From the NCBI GenBank assembly GCA_021234155.1, contig JAJEKV010000014.1:20353513-20417512 (forward strand): a stretch of DNA of 64,000 nucleotides, written 5' to 3'. The notes beneath the pieces were generated by a model. It made no database searches. It was not told the DNA's origin and saw only the letters and a program-made list of their open reading frames with translations. The stretch comes from Isoetes taiwanensis. Taxonomy: Eukaryota > Streptophyta > Lycopodiopsida > Isoetales > Isoetaceae. The position numbers and the translations under genes are program-made. This document shows positions 1-11,569 of the stretch, one piece after another (position 1 is the stretch's first letter; the number at the start of each line of letters is the position of its first letter).

Positions 1-828
1 TATCCTGCCGGTCTAGCCCCTCAACCCACAACCCGGTGGGCTCCTGTGCACAGGCCGCAAGTAACTGGGAACTAGAAGGTTGCCTAGAATCATCTGCTAT
101 ACAGGCTTTAGGCCTCTACCCCCCTTCCCAATACATGGATGTCATAGAATGAAATACCAACATCATCATAGAACTGTAATGAAGAACATCATCTAATCTA
201 TCTACCTAAACATCCAGAGTTAGGTTCCTTAGTTAGGGCTTATGATCTCGGGATCTATAAGGCCTCTATGGCTGAATGAATATGCTAAACTACCTTACTG
301 CCTAGCCCAAAGACGGCTTTGCACAACAGAATGACTGATTACCTGCTCCTTGGCCCGCTCCAGATCCTCGGAACGCATCCATGTCCCTGATCTTGCTGAA
401 GATGGCTGCTACTCCACGAGCTGTTGTGAAAGGCGGCTTTACGGAGCCTGGCAATGCGAATTTAGTTCTTAGCTTGGCCGGAATGGCTCAAGAGGACCCT
501 AAATGCGAAAAGGGAAAGGAGCTCTATGAAAACCCTAAAATGCAAAGAGAGGAAAAGGTTTAGGGTTTAAAGAAAAGCCCTTATATAGAAACCCTTAGGG
601 TAGACATTGGCAAATGGGGTTTAGCCATTTGGTAATGGGGTCCATGGTGTTATTAATTGTGTATATTTATTTAACATGCACAATATTCAAAGTTGCACCC
701 TAGGTGCAACCCTTGCCCCCTAGGTGCAACCTACTACAACCACCAAGTACATGTCATCCATGGCATGTACGAGTGACGTGGCAGTATAATATACGTATTC
801 GGGGCGTATATTATGCTGGAACATCACA
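1..828 (-). mobile_element. LTR of the window's chromovirus LTR family, minus strand, cut by the window edge
   Basis: The segment is the reverse complement of the LTRs at 11570-13132 and 20710-22243; for example the lines around 30-110 match 12235-12330 inverted. The LTR 5' end (TGTGATGTTCCAGC read on the minus strand) lies at 828. A short inverted repeat of the ATAATATACG/CGTATATTAT type follows (about 786-815), and a TGACGTGGCA motif lies at 773-782. No primer-binding site or internal region follows; LINE sequence starts within about 20 bp. The short open frame at 381-563 lies in the LTR and is not a gene. Whether this is a solo LTR cannot be seen because its 3' end is outside the window. 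Confidence 0.85.
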
Positions 829-915
829 CATAGCAAAAGATCAACGGTATTTTTTACTCATGTTTGTTTCGCCTGAGCGAGCCACCCAACTCATTGAACA
901 TGGTCTTGACCCTCT

Positions 916-1323
916 ATGGAGGCATTTTCTTTTGTATCGGGAACACGTTTCTGGTTCTTTCCAGACAAACTAGATGCTCTGCCTGCCCCATTTTCGATTT
1001 CTATAAAGGACTTTGCTCCAGAGATACAAGATTTAGAATTTATTATGGCTATTGCAGGTGAGATTGGGTTGCACCTTCAACACTCTAACATGAATGGCCT
1101 TACCAAAATTTGTGTTGCGAGACCCATTGATCATGATCTGCCCCAAACTATTGTTGTCCAAACCGTAACCATGTTTTTTCCGCAATTACCGAATGGCCCT
1201 AAGCTGGATCTTACATTCCCCGAAGCATCGACTTTTGTTCAGTATCACAGACCTCTTGTATCCCAACACTTAGTGCCTATATGTGTTACTCCTCATCCCG
1301 CTCATATGTCCCCATGCCCATGA
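916..1323 (+). pseudogene. LINE ORF1-like fragment (DUF4283-type pattern)
   Basis: A 135-residue open stretch includes AIAGEIGLHLQHS, then KICVARPIDHDLPQTI and PQLPNGPKLDL. The pattern 'G..L..(10).R.CV..D...LP..I' is typical of the DUF4283-like N-terminal RNA-binding region in ORF1 of plant L1 LINEs. The frame ends at a stop and then degenerates into loosely coding sequence to about 1750. The assignment rests on the pattern and on the RT further downstream on the same strand. Confidence 0.5.
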
Positions 1324-2425
1324 ATGTCTCCAAACCACCTCACAGACCATTCCGCTATTAGCCCAGCTGCAAGTTCTTCTTTGTATGTTCTTGATCAGCT
1401 TATGTAGAGGTTGCAAGAGATTCAAAAGATGCAAGAACAAGCAGAAAAGGCTCGTAGTCAATACATGGATGTTGATCGTCGGGGTGTCCACCCTCGGCCT
1501 AATCATCCATCTGCTTTTTGCCAATCCCGAAAGATAGCAAAAGGCATTAACTCTACTGTGTCTCAGCATCCAGTGCAACATAATTCGCTGGCCACTTCTC
1601 TTCCATCAGTTCCAATAATGGCCATTTCTCACCTCTTCAGTGGGATGGCATGGTTGAAGAGGCTGCTGCATTGCATCAGGTTAAGAATACTCATTGCCGC
1701 TTTGGAGGCACCAATGGTGCTTCTTGATCCAACCCCTTCAGAAAAGCAATGCGGTTAGTTTCATGAGATCATGATTCATAACTCCTTTCAGATGATACTT
1801 TGCCGCAGTGACATCCAAGGTGGACGTGCTTTCGCTTAATGTAAAATTCATGAAGGACGCAGACTTCCAATTGCAAAGGCATTTGGACAACTGCCTTTAA
1901 CTGACATCGAGGTTTGGTCTACATAATGGATGCACTTGCAATAGCCAAATCTTTTGCCAAACAGTGGGGCCAACAGTCCGTAGCAGCAACATGTGCTTTA
2001 TTTAACACTTTATGTTGGTATCTTCTTCTCTCTCGGCAGGATCTTCTGTTGGGTGTCCATGAGTGAGATATACTAGCAAAAAATCAATTTTGGAGGAGGA
2101 ACAGATCCAATAAACAAAGACTAAAAGGTTTGTAGTGGTTTTATGATGGAGGCTGATGTATATGCTTCTTCTTTCGTGTAGCTAAACGAAGTTGCATGAT
2201 GTCAATCATGTCTTCACTGTATCTGTCAGGTGGCTCGGTACTTTCACGATCGAAAGATCTCAAGCAACATCTACATGATCACTTTTAATCATTTTTTGCT
2301 GAGATACATCTGTCCTTTAAGTCAGAAATTTGAGATTAGGATTTCTCCCATTATTTCTAAAGAGCAACGTCTATCAGTAGAGGCCGCTATAATTATTGCT
2401 GATCTAGGTTCAATAGTTTTGAACT

Positions 2426-3240
2426 TAAAAAGGGAAAGTGCCCAGGGTTAGGTGGTATACCTATTGAGTTCTTTCAAGAATATTGAAAATAGTTAGAACT
2501 AGATGTGTTTGATGCTTTTTGTGACTTTCGTGGGTCTACTGCCTTGGATAAAATTTCAAATACCGGTGCCATCTTACTGATCCCCAAGATCAAAGATCTC
2601 CGGACTATTTAAGATTGGCGACCAATTAATTTATTATCATTGGTATACAAAATGTTTTCCAGGGCATTTGTAGATAGAGTGAAGGATATATTCGTTGAGT
2701 CTATTTCTACAACTCAATCAGGATTTCTTCCGAGAAGATGCATTCTTGACAATGTGGTTGTTGCATATGAGAGGATCTATTGGGCATGTCAACAGAATCA
2801 TCATGTTGTGTATCTTAAACATGATTTTGCGAAGACATATAACAATCATAGCTAAGCGTGGAATTCGGATAGCAATTCACATCAGATGTCATGAAACTAC
2901 ATGCCACTTACTCGTGTTGTTGTTCTTTTTCATGATGAGCCATCAAAGGTTTTTCCACTTGGTCATGGTATTCATCAGACATGCCCACTAGCACGACTCC
3001 TTTCTATAATGAGTGCGGAGATGTTGTCACAGTTATTTGTATTGTGACAGCGGAGGGGCTTCTTCAAGGTTTCGCTATGGAAGATGGTACGCAAGGGGTT
3101 CTTAATGAATATGCAGATAATACATTCCTATTCCTAGTTGTTAGTTTTGAGAATCTTGAAGCTGCAAGACTGCTCTTGAATACATTCTCATTGGCTTCTG
3201 GTGTGTTGGTGGGTCAGCTTAAATGTACAGCCTTATAGAG
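2426..3240 (+). pseudogene. LINE reverse transcriptase remnant
   Basis: Read across frameshifts, this shows KKGKCPGLGGIPIEFFQ (RT entry motif), DWRPINLLSLVYKMFSRAF, QSGFLPRRCILDNVVVAYE, and the palm motif EYADNTFLFLV followed by LNTFSLASGVLVGQLKC. These are consecutive RT motifs of L1-clade LINEs. The catalytic YADD box reads YADN at 3110-3121, and there are in-frame stops (for example after the EFFQEY string), so it is inactive by two criteria. Confidence 0.88.
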
Positions 3241-4849
3241 TTGGACGCGACAATTCTGGCATGTGTTCATGATTATTCATGAAAGCTTCTTGCTCATAGA
3301 CGGGCCACCAAGGTACTTGGAATCTCGATGGCATTCATGTTAGTGCAGGAGCAGCATGGGAAGATAATATTTAGGATTTCGAGAAACACCTATTTTGGTG
3401 GTCATCTGCAAAGTTATCTCTCACTGGTCATATTATAGTGGCCAAATATGTTCTCAATAGTACCCATGTTTATATGGCTTTTTTGTTGCTAGCTCCACAA
3501 GTCAAAGTACAGATCATTATAATAGTCCAGAATTTGATATGGGCTGGCATTGAGGAGGGTGTTGTAGTTAAGATAGCTTAGTCTAAATGCATCTGCCCCA
3601 AGTGGGCTAGTGGCGTGGGTATGATGGACTTCTTACTCTAGAGTAAGGTCCTCATCTCAAATTTCATTTGAATGCTTCTAAATGGAAAAGATGATTTCTT
3701 GGATTACGTCTTCTCAAACAATATCTTGGCCAATATATTCTTCTAGGCAAGAAGGCAGTCAAACCAGCCCTTCATTGGGCTCTATTTCACCTCTTGAGAA
3801 CTTTCCAAATCTTCTTCCTTCCTACAAGGATTATTGGTAGCATGGAATGCGGTCAGACACCTAATTTGGATGTGTTCTTTTATCTCCTCTACTGGTGGTG
3901 GTGCCCATTGCCAACAGACCTCTCAGCACCTCTACTTACTGCATCAATTCACCCTCTTACACAAAGAAGATGGATCCTAGCAGATGTCGTCTCTATTCAA
4001 GCATTGTGTGAAGGTGGTCGCCTCTTGTCATGGCCTTCATTTCAAGCAAAATTCCTACTCTCGCGTTGGGATGTAATTGTATGAGAGAAGGTAGCAGACA
4101 ACATACATACCTCTTACAGTGAAAGTTGGTGTCATGGAAAGGGTGTCATGGGGTTATCATGAGGATATTTTGTTTGCTCCATATATTGTCTCCTCTTAGC
4201 TCTACGGCCTCTTCCGTTGCCAAATGGATGGCAATTGCAGATTCCAGAACCAATGTGGGCTCATATATGGCGCTGCCTTTGGGATAAGTTGCTCCATTCT
4301 AAGGTTTCTGTACTTTGGTGGCAAGTCTTACATAGATGTTTATGTGTAAATGTCTTATGACATCGCTATGATCTTCGTATCTCTGGAGTATATCTGCCTT
4401 GCCTTTCAGATGTCGAAACATTTGAGTGTTGCCTCTTTTCTTGTCTAGAAGTTCAACCAACATGGTCTTGGCTACACAATTTATTCAACAATACCTTGGA
4501 TATCCAATCTAGAGTTTAGTTGGCTACTGTGATCAGTCTGGGAGTGTCGTAGCTATACATTTTCCAAGGCATTTATTCATCTGTTTATAGTGTTATTACT
4601 ATAGCCCAGACTAAGATACTGATGGTTTATATGTCTTCCTCCATCAGGAAAGAAGTGAAGGACCATACTTGGATTCAATATCTTTAAATTAATTCTTAGC
4701 ATTAGTCTCCTATGTTGAAGTAAGTATATAATGCTAAAGGCTCATATTTCGAGAGCATTTTCTTTTGCTTACACAACTACATGAGATATGTGCTTTGATT
4801 AATAAAAACTTTTTTGCCCTTCAAAAATGGGGATTATTGCAGCAAAGAT

Positions 4850-6240
4850 CATCGATTATCACCCCTTGGGAGCTTACTCGCACTTACTATGGCTTCTAAA
4901 GTGCAACCCCTATATGTTCAAGAAACTTCTCATGTTACTCAGCATCCATTGTTCAACCACTTATGAGGATCTTTCTCATGCCTATTACTTATTACCCCCA
5001 TGGGAAGCTACTCGCACATATTACACTCCAGAATACTTGACATTCTTTTCATACCTACTACCAATTCCAAAGTATCACCCATGAGGGCCTTTACCACATC
5101 TACGTACATGCATGAAGACCCATGCCACATTTACACTCATGAGGACCTTTACCACATCTATTACTTGGCACCCATGCATGAGGAGTTTGCTCACACCCTT
5201 TACTAAAAGTATCATCCATGCAAGTCCATACACACACATGCCCTACCGTCAATTCTAAAGTATTGCTTATGAGGAGCATACTACTAATTTTAAAGTATCA
5301 TCTACGAGGTTGTATTCACACCTATTGCACTCCAGAACATTGCACATTCTTATTCACACATATTGCTCGACCCCCTATTCTATTACCAATTCCAAAGTAT
5401 TACCCATGAGGAGCATACTCACACATATACCCATGAGGACTCAAACCATATCTACACCCATGAGAACCTTTCCCACATCTACTACTTGGCACCCATGCAT
5501 GAGGAGTTTCTATGAGCATCTGCAAACTTTCTATTTTTAGCCTATGTTACTAAGCATCCATTGCTCAACCACCCATGAGCTGCTTACTCATGCCTATTAC
5601 TAATTCCAAAGTATCACCCATGAGGAGCCTACTCACATATACTACACTCCAGAACACTTGACATTCTTATTCATGCTTGCTAGTAATTCCAAAGTATCAT
5701 CCATTAGAACATATAGATATGCCCATGAGGACCCATATCACATCTACACCCATGAGGACCTTTACCACATCTATTACTTGGCACCCATGCATGAGAAGTT
5801 TATCACTACTATGCAAGTCCATATACTCACATGCCCTACTACCAATTCTAAAGTATCACTCATGAGGAGAACACTACCAATTCCAAAGTATCACTTATGA
5901 GGATGTTCAGAGCATTTCACATTCTTATTCATACATACTACTCAAGCCTCTATTCTATTACCAATAAAGTATTATTTATGAGTAGCAATGAGGACCCATA
6001 ATGAGGACCTTTTACCATATCTACTACTTGACACCCATGCATGTGGAGCTTACTCACATTCGTGAGGACTCATACCACATCTACACCCATGAGAAACCTT
6101 TACCACATCTACTACTTGGCACCCATGTATGAGGAGTTTAGTTACACCTACTACCATGCAAGTCTATATACACACATTCATGAGTAGCATACTCACACAT
6201 ACACCCATGAGGACCCTTGCCACATCTACACCAATGAGGC
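4850..6240 (+). repeat. Degenerate tandem array, CCCATGAGGA-type units
   Basis: Phrases such as 'cccatgaggacc', 'accacatctac', 'ccaattccaaagtatcac' and 'ttggcacccatgcatgaggag' recur in shuffled order. The last phrase begins at about 5165, 5486, 5777, 6027 and 6116, so larger units of roughly 250-320 bp shrink to about 90 bp at the end. Short open frames here are a by-product of the repeat and show no protein signature. The array begins directly after the LINE tail and passes into the AGATTC array without a gap. Confidence 0.8.
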
Positions 6241-6246
6241 CTACAT

Positions 6247-8395
6247 GAAGGACTGCATGAAGTCGACATTGCAAGACACACCAATGTGGAAGATTCCCCC
6301 AGATTTTTCATATTCCACAAATATTTCTCTAGATTCCCAAAGATTATTCCAAGATTTGTATATATTCCTCAATATTCTATGTACATTCTTCTAGCTTCAT
6401 TCAGATTTTATAAAGATTCCCCTATATTCTCAAAGATATTATGAAGATTCCCTTGGATTCCCCTAGATTCTCAAAGATTTTCTAGAGATTCCCATAGATT
6501 CCCTAAAATTCTCTTAAGATTCCCTTAGATTTGTACTATGGAAGACTGCATGTAGTCGGCCCTGCAAAACATACCAATGTGGAAGATTCCCTTAGATTTC
6601 TAAAATTCTAGAAATATTTCTCTAGATTCCCAAAGACTATTTCAAGATTTGCATATATTCCTGAATATTCTATGTACATCCTTCTAGATTCATTCAGAGT
6701 TTATAAAGATTCCCCTGTATTCTCAAAGAGATCATGAAGATTCCCTTGGATATTCCTCTAGATTCTCAAAGATTCTCTAGAGATTCCCATAGATTCTCTA
6801 GGATTTTCTCGAGATTCCCTTGGATTCTCAGAGATTGTCCCAAGAATCACCTAGATTCCCCATGGTTCTATGTAGGTTCTCTTGGGATCCCTTAGATTCT
6901 ATGAAGATTCCTTTAGGTACTCTAAGGTTTCATCAAGATTCCCCTAAATTCTTAGAGATTTTATAAAGATTCCTTTGGATTCTTTTAGATCATATGAAGA
7001 TCCCCTTAGGTTCTCAAAGATTCCATCAAGATTCCCGCATAATTTCAAATATTCCATCAAGTTTCCCCTAGATTCTCAAAGATTCTATCACGATTCACAT
7101 AGATTCCCTAAGATTATATGTAGCTATTCCTAGATTCTCTAAGATCCTATCAAGATTCCCCAAGATTCCTAGATATTCTTTGAAGATTCCCTAGATTCCA
7201 TAAGACTTTCTTGAGATTCCCTTATCGCAAAGATTGTCCCAACATTCACCTAGATTCTCCATGATTCTATGTAGATTCTCTTGGCTTCCCTTATATTACA
7301 TGAAGATTCCCTCTAGATTCTCCAAAACTCCACCAAGAACCCTAGATTCTCAAAGATTTTATGAAGATTCCCTTAGTTTGTCCAAGGTTCCATCAAGATT
7401 CCCCTAGATTCAAGATTCATCCAGATTCCCAAATATTCTCTCAAGATTCACACACATTCCCCAAGATTCTATATCCAAGATTCTCTAAGATCCTATCAAG
7501 ATTTCCCTAGAATTTCAAATATTCTATGAAGATTCCCTTTGGTTCTCCAAGATTCAGTCGAGATTGCCCTAGATTATCAAAGGTTCCATCAGAATTCCTC
7601 TAGATTCCCAAAGATTCTCTCAAGATTCACATAAATTCCCCAAGATTATATGTAGATTCTCTTAGATTCTCTAAGATCCCATCAAGATTCCTCTAGATTC
7701 CCAAATATTGTATGAAGGTTCCCTAGGTTCCCATAAATTCTCTCGAGATCCCCCCAGATTCCCAAAAATTGGCCCAGATTCACCTAGATTCTCCATGATT
7801 CTATGTAGATTCTCTTGGATTCCCTTAGATTTTATGAAGATTCCTCTAGATTCTCCAACATTCCAGATTCTCAAAGATTCCATAAAGATTTCCTAGATTC
7901 CCGAAGGTTCTCTCAAGATAACATAGATTATCCAAGATTCTATATAGATTCTCTAAGATTCTATCAAGATTCCCCTAGATTCTCAAATATTCTATGTAGA
8001 TTCCCATAGATCCTGTTGAGATTCCAAAAGCCCTTAAGATCCTCTTCAGATTCCCCTAAATTCCTAAAGACTACCTCAAGATTCCTCTAGTTTCCTCAAG
8101 ATTCTATGTAGATCTCTTAGCTTCCCTTAGATTTTATTATGAGGATTCCCCTAGATTTTCAAAGATTCTCCCAAGAATCCCTTAGATTCCCCAAGACTCT
8201 ATGTAGATTCTCTAAGATCCTATGAAGATTCTCCTAGATTTCCAAAGGTTCTTTTGAGATTCCCCTAGATTCTCTGAGGTTCTATTGAGATTCCTCTGGA
8301 TTCCTAAAGATCCCATGAATATTCCCCTAGAGTCTCTTAAATTACCATAGATTTTATAAAATTCTAAGATTCTAAGAAGATTCTTAGAATCTGAT
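6247..8395. repeat. AGATTC-type degenerate tandem array (about 2.1 kb)
   Basis: The array is built almost entirely of 'aagattccc', 'tagattctc' and 'tatgaagattccc' words at roughly 12-24-bp spacing. A longer header ('gactgcatg...agtcg...ccaatgtggaagattccc') occurs at 6251 and again at 6544, giving a higher-order period near 293 bp. The same word family forms the body of repeat X at 9530-9830 and 15100-15500, so the two are related. No gene is present; frames on both strands are repeat artefacts. Confidence 0.85.
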
Positions 8396-8830
8396 CACAT
8401 TGGCTCCAACTGAGACGGAACGGTGCCAAAGCACCACTCATTGGAAAGCTCTCGAGAGGAATCCAATGGCGTGGGTCCCACCTTCATCTGACCCCTCTAG
8501 TGCAAGTTATGTGCCTTTGAAGGCGATTGAAAAAATAAAGCTTCCTAGAAAATACACTCATAAATCCGTTGACACCTCACTACCTTTTTAATACAAATTT
8601 ACTTTTTGCCACCTTCCTTGCATCTTACTGAGAAAAATCAAGGGCTAGGATTTCTCCTCCCCTTTTGATCCAACGGTCCCAGGATGTGATGCATGCCCCA
8701 TGCATGCCCCCCATGGAGATCCAATGGCTACAACTTTGCCACCTCACTATTTTTCGAACAAACGGCCGAGATTGACTAGCATATATAGACCTGCTCATGA
8801 TGCTCTGCATGTGATATTATACGCGTATAT
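8396..8830. other. Non-repetitive spacer, no gene seen
   Basis: This stretch separates the AGATTC array from repeat X. It contains 'attggaaagctctcgagaggaatccaatgg'-like text and several 'gatccaacgg'/'gatccaatgg' words, which occur often in plant repeats. There is no coding signal. It ends in an alternating purine-pyrimidine run (8815-8840). Confidence 0.4.
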
Positions 8831-10230
8831 ATAATACAAGAAAATTAATGCGTCCTACGGTGCATGTTCGAGTTCTAGCATGTTCCTACGGTGCAAGTTC
8901 CTATCGGCGCATGCTTCAAAACATTATAGAGAATTAGAGTTTAAACTTTTTATTTTAGTCCTGAGGTGCTTACTCATGTTGTTAATTTACGCATATGGTG
9001 CTTGCGCACCTGTATCTACAATATTCTAAAAAATACTTTTGAAAACTTTCTACTTTGAGTTTGAGGTGCTTAGGATCTCTAGAACATTCTAGAATCCTCT
9101 ACATATTCAAAGACATTCTATTTGGACAGTTTGCAGGCTTTAAAAAAACTTGCTGGTAGGATATGTTAAGAATATCTAGAACATCATAGAACTTTCTAGA
9201 ATATCCCACAACACCTTAATAAAAAAACTTTCTATTTATAGATTGAGGTGCTTACCCACAAGCATGTAATACATTTTAAAACATTCTAGTTTGGCGCTTT
9301 GCACATACTACAACATTCCAAAATATTTTATTTTGGATCTCATGCAAATCTAGAACATTAGAGAATTTTCTAAAACTATCTAAACTATTATAGAACATTC
9401 TATTTTGATTTTCACAAATTAAAAAAAGGAACTTTGTATTTTTAGGTGCTTAACCATGACTATCTACAATATTCTAGAACAATCAAGAACAGTCTAGAAT
9501 ATTTTAGAACTTCCTAGAACTAAGATTCCCCTGGGTTCTGTAAGAATTTATGGAGATTCCTTTAGATTCCCTTAGATTTTATGAGAATGCTCTTGGTTCC
9601 CTTACATTATATGAGATTCAAATAGATTCCATGAAGATTCCCCTAAATACTCTAAGACTTTATCAAGATTCCCTTAGATTCCCTTAGATTTTATGAAGAT
9701 ACCCTTAGATTCCTCTAGATTTTGAGAGATCCCCTTAAACTTATGAATGTTTTCTTATATTCCCTTATATTTTATGAGATTTTCTTTTCCCTTAGATTCT
9801 CCTAGATTCCTTTAAATTTTAAAACTTTCTAGAACATTCTAGGACTTTCAGAAACATTCTAAAACTTAAAAAACATCCTAGAACTTCCTGTAAGTATTTC
9901 TTAGATTCCCTCCCGTAGATTCCTTTACATTTTAGAGCTCTCTAGAACTTTCTAGAAACTTCTAGACCAATTTGGAACTTTCTACAACATTCTGGAATTT
10001 TCAAGAAGGATTCCCTTAGACTCACTCAAGATTCTCTTATATTCTAAATTTTTTTTGAACTTTTTATAATAGGAACTTTCTAGAACTATCTAGAAGATTC
10101 TAGAACTATACTAGAACTTTCCAGAAATTATAAAGCCTTCTAGAACTGTTTAGAACATTATATTCTGTTTTGTCTTAATTGGGTCATTGCCCTTAAGTAT
10201 ATGTAAAATATTATTTATTTTAATGAATTA

Positions 10231-10296
10231 ATGCTTGGTCTAGTGGTTAGAATAGGAGGCTTTGAGGGCAATGACTAGGCTTCAAATCCCCCAAAC
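10231..10296 (+). other. tRNA-like box (internal Pol III promoter-like), diverged
   Basis: TTGGTCTAGTGGTTAGAAT resembles the tRNA D-arm/A box, and GGCTTCAAATCCC, 40-odd bases later, resembles the T-arm/B box (GGTTCRANNCC). Spacing fits a tRNA. The acceptor stem does not pair, so this is a SINE-type tRNA-derived head, not a tRNA gene. The second copy (15871-15936) keeps a better B box. Confidence 0.55.
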
Positions 10297-10334
10297 AATA
10301 TAAAAACTTTAAAGGCCTCTCCTTAAGGACTAAG

Positions 10335-10800
10335 CATTCAATATGAGCCGTAGGATCTTGCACCCAATCAAGGGCCGACATCGCGCCATGTGGCAAAGCC
10401 TCTCCTTAAGGGCTGAGCATTCAACATGAGCCGTAGGATCTTGCACCCAATCAAGGGCCGAGATCGCGCCATGTGGTAAAAATCTAAAGCAACATGAGCC
10501 GTAAAATCCTGGATCGACGATCAAGATCAAGAACAACTTGGACCATAGAATAGATCAAATCAACCTGGACCGTAGGATCGATTACATATAATTCCCAAAG
10601 CCATGTGCACCATAGGATGTGGCCCCAAGCAACGTGAGCTGTAGGATCTCGAACCGACGATCATGATCAAATCAACCTGGGCCGTAGGATCGCTTACATA
10701 TAATCTATATATCCCAAGCCATCTAGGCCGTAGGATACGTCCCAAAGCCACGTGAGCCGTAGGATCTCGGATCAACGGTCGGATTGAGTAGGACAAACAT
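10335..10800 (+). repeat. CCGTAGGATC short-period repeats in tail of X copy 1
   Basis: The word 'gccgtaggatc' (or accgtaggat, gctgtaggat) recurs roughly every 30-60 bp, joined by 'ggaccgacgatcaagatcaa' and 'cttacatataat' type linkers. A near-identical pair of about 80-bp units lies at 10345-10410 and 10424-10480. The minus-strand frames here are repeat artefacts. Confidence 0.75.
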
Positions 10801-10879
10801 AAGAACATATATGTTAGATAGATATATTAATAATGATATAGAAGGATATGTGCATTTCGACACTGAGCTCCTAGTGTAC

Positions 10880-11569
10880 AAATTTTTTTTTGCACTCTTT
10901 CTATTTTTTTCCATAGTCTAATAATGATAGCATGGACCCCAGACTTTATAATCATACAGTAGCATCCTTGGCAAATATATGTCAAAACCAGGTAGTTCCA
11001 CCTGTATATTTTAATTTTGTATTAATTCTATCAAGATCCTTGAAGTGTGCATTCGAGTTGCTGATGGAACCCTCCATCCTCAACAGATATGCATGTTTTT
11101 GCACTCTTTTACCTTCTTCCATCATCAAAGAAATTGGCATTCAGCAATGCAATAGTGTTTATTCTCGAAAGCATTCACATGTTCTTTGTTGAGCTGCACT
11201 TGGCCAATCCTGTAAGCATCTGCTGCTAGACTCGCCCATTTTACCTTGAACTCATCAGGACTTTGCAATGCCTTTGCAGTAACCAGGTGAAAGCTCTTCC
11301 AAAAAGGGTTCTGAGTTCATTAATTGGAAGTGATTTTTGATACATTCTCTCAACCAAATCAATGAGTGTTTTCTTGGCTTGATTAGCTTGATGTGTATCT
11401 TATTGGTCTTAGGCAACCTGCAAAAAATCACATGTTGGAACATCTGCCCACTTGATACTTCTTGGATCCCCCCTCCAATGGAAAGTTTTCAATTTTTTCA
11501 TTTTAACCTTTTCCATATGTGCCAAAAGACGTTAAATTCTTTTTTCTTTAAACGCTATCATATAGGGTA
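10880..11569 (-). mobile_element. 3' segment of L1-like LINE, split by the chromovirus
   Basis: Read on the minus strand, this continues the LINE at 22244-25110. Just after the LTR junction it encodes VFWHIWKR, the usual string behind the zf-RVT domain of L1 LINEs, then LPKTNKIHIKLIKPRKHSL and a C-terminal stretch. It ends in a poly-A tract (T run at 10883-10891 on the plus strand). The plus-strand frame at 11337-11672 is the shadow of this. Stops are present. Confidence 0.75.

Larger units (their letters stand above)
840..4826 (+). mobile_element. L1-like LINE, decayed, nearly full length
   Basis: A plus-strand LINE carries, in order, an ORF1-like region (916-1323), a reverse transcriptase region (2426-3240) and a C-terminal zf-RVT-like stretch near 4260-4500 (tryptophan/cysteine-rich, ending near a WLHNLFNN-like string). 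It ends in an A-rich tail just before 4826, where the next repeat begins. Many stops and frameshifts break every ORF, so it is dead. It abuts the reversed LTR end at 828. The endonuclease domain expected between ORF1 and RT is not clearly readable at 1750-2400. Confidence 0.8.
8830..10830 (+). repeat. Composite repeat family X, copy 1
   Basis: The copy shares an ordered series of blocks with 15025-16540: a head 'aatgcgtcctacggtgcatgttcgag' type (near 8847), a GAA/TTC-rich body, a tRNA-like box (10231-10296), and a tail of 'gagccgtaggatc' words ending 'ggacaaacataagaacatatatg' type (near 10795-10818). It is longer than copy 2 because of extra sequence between about 8950 and 9520. It has no open reading frame, and no target-site duplication was found. 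The head word CCTACGG is the reverse complement of the tail word CCGTAGG, so the element carries inverted motifs at its ends. Confidence 0.7.

Noticed and set aside
7671-7896. Two frames on opposite strands in the AGATTC array
   Set aside because: Simple repeat translation.
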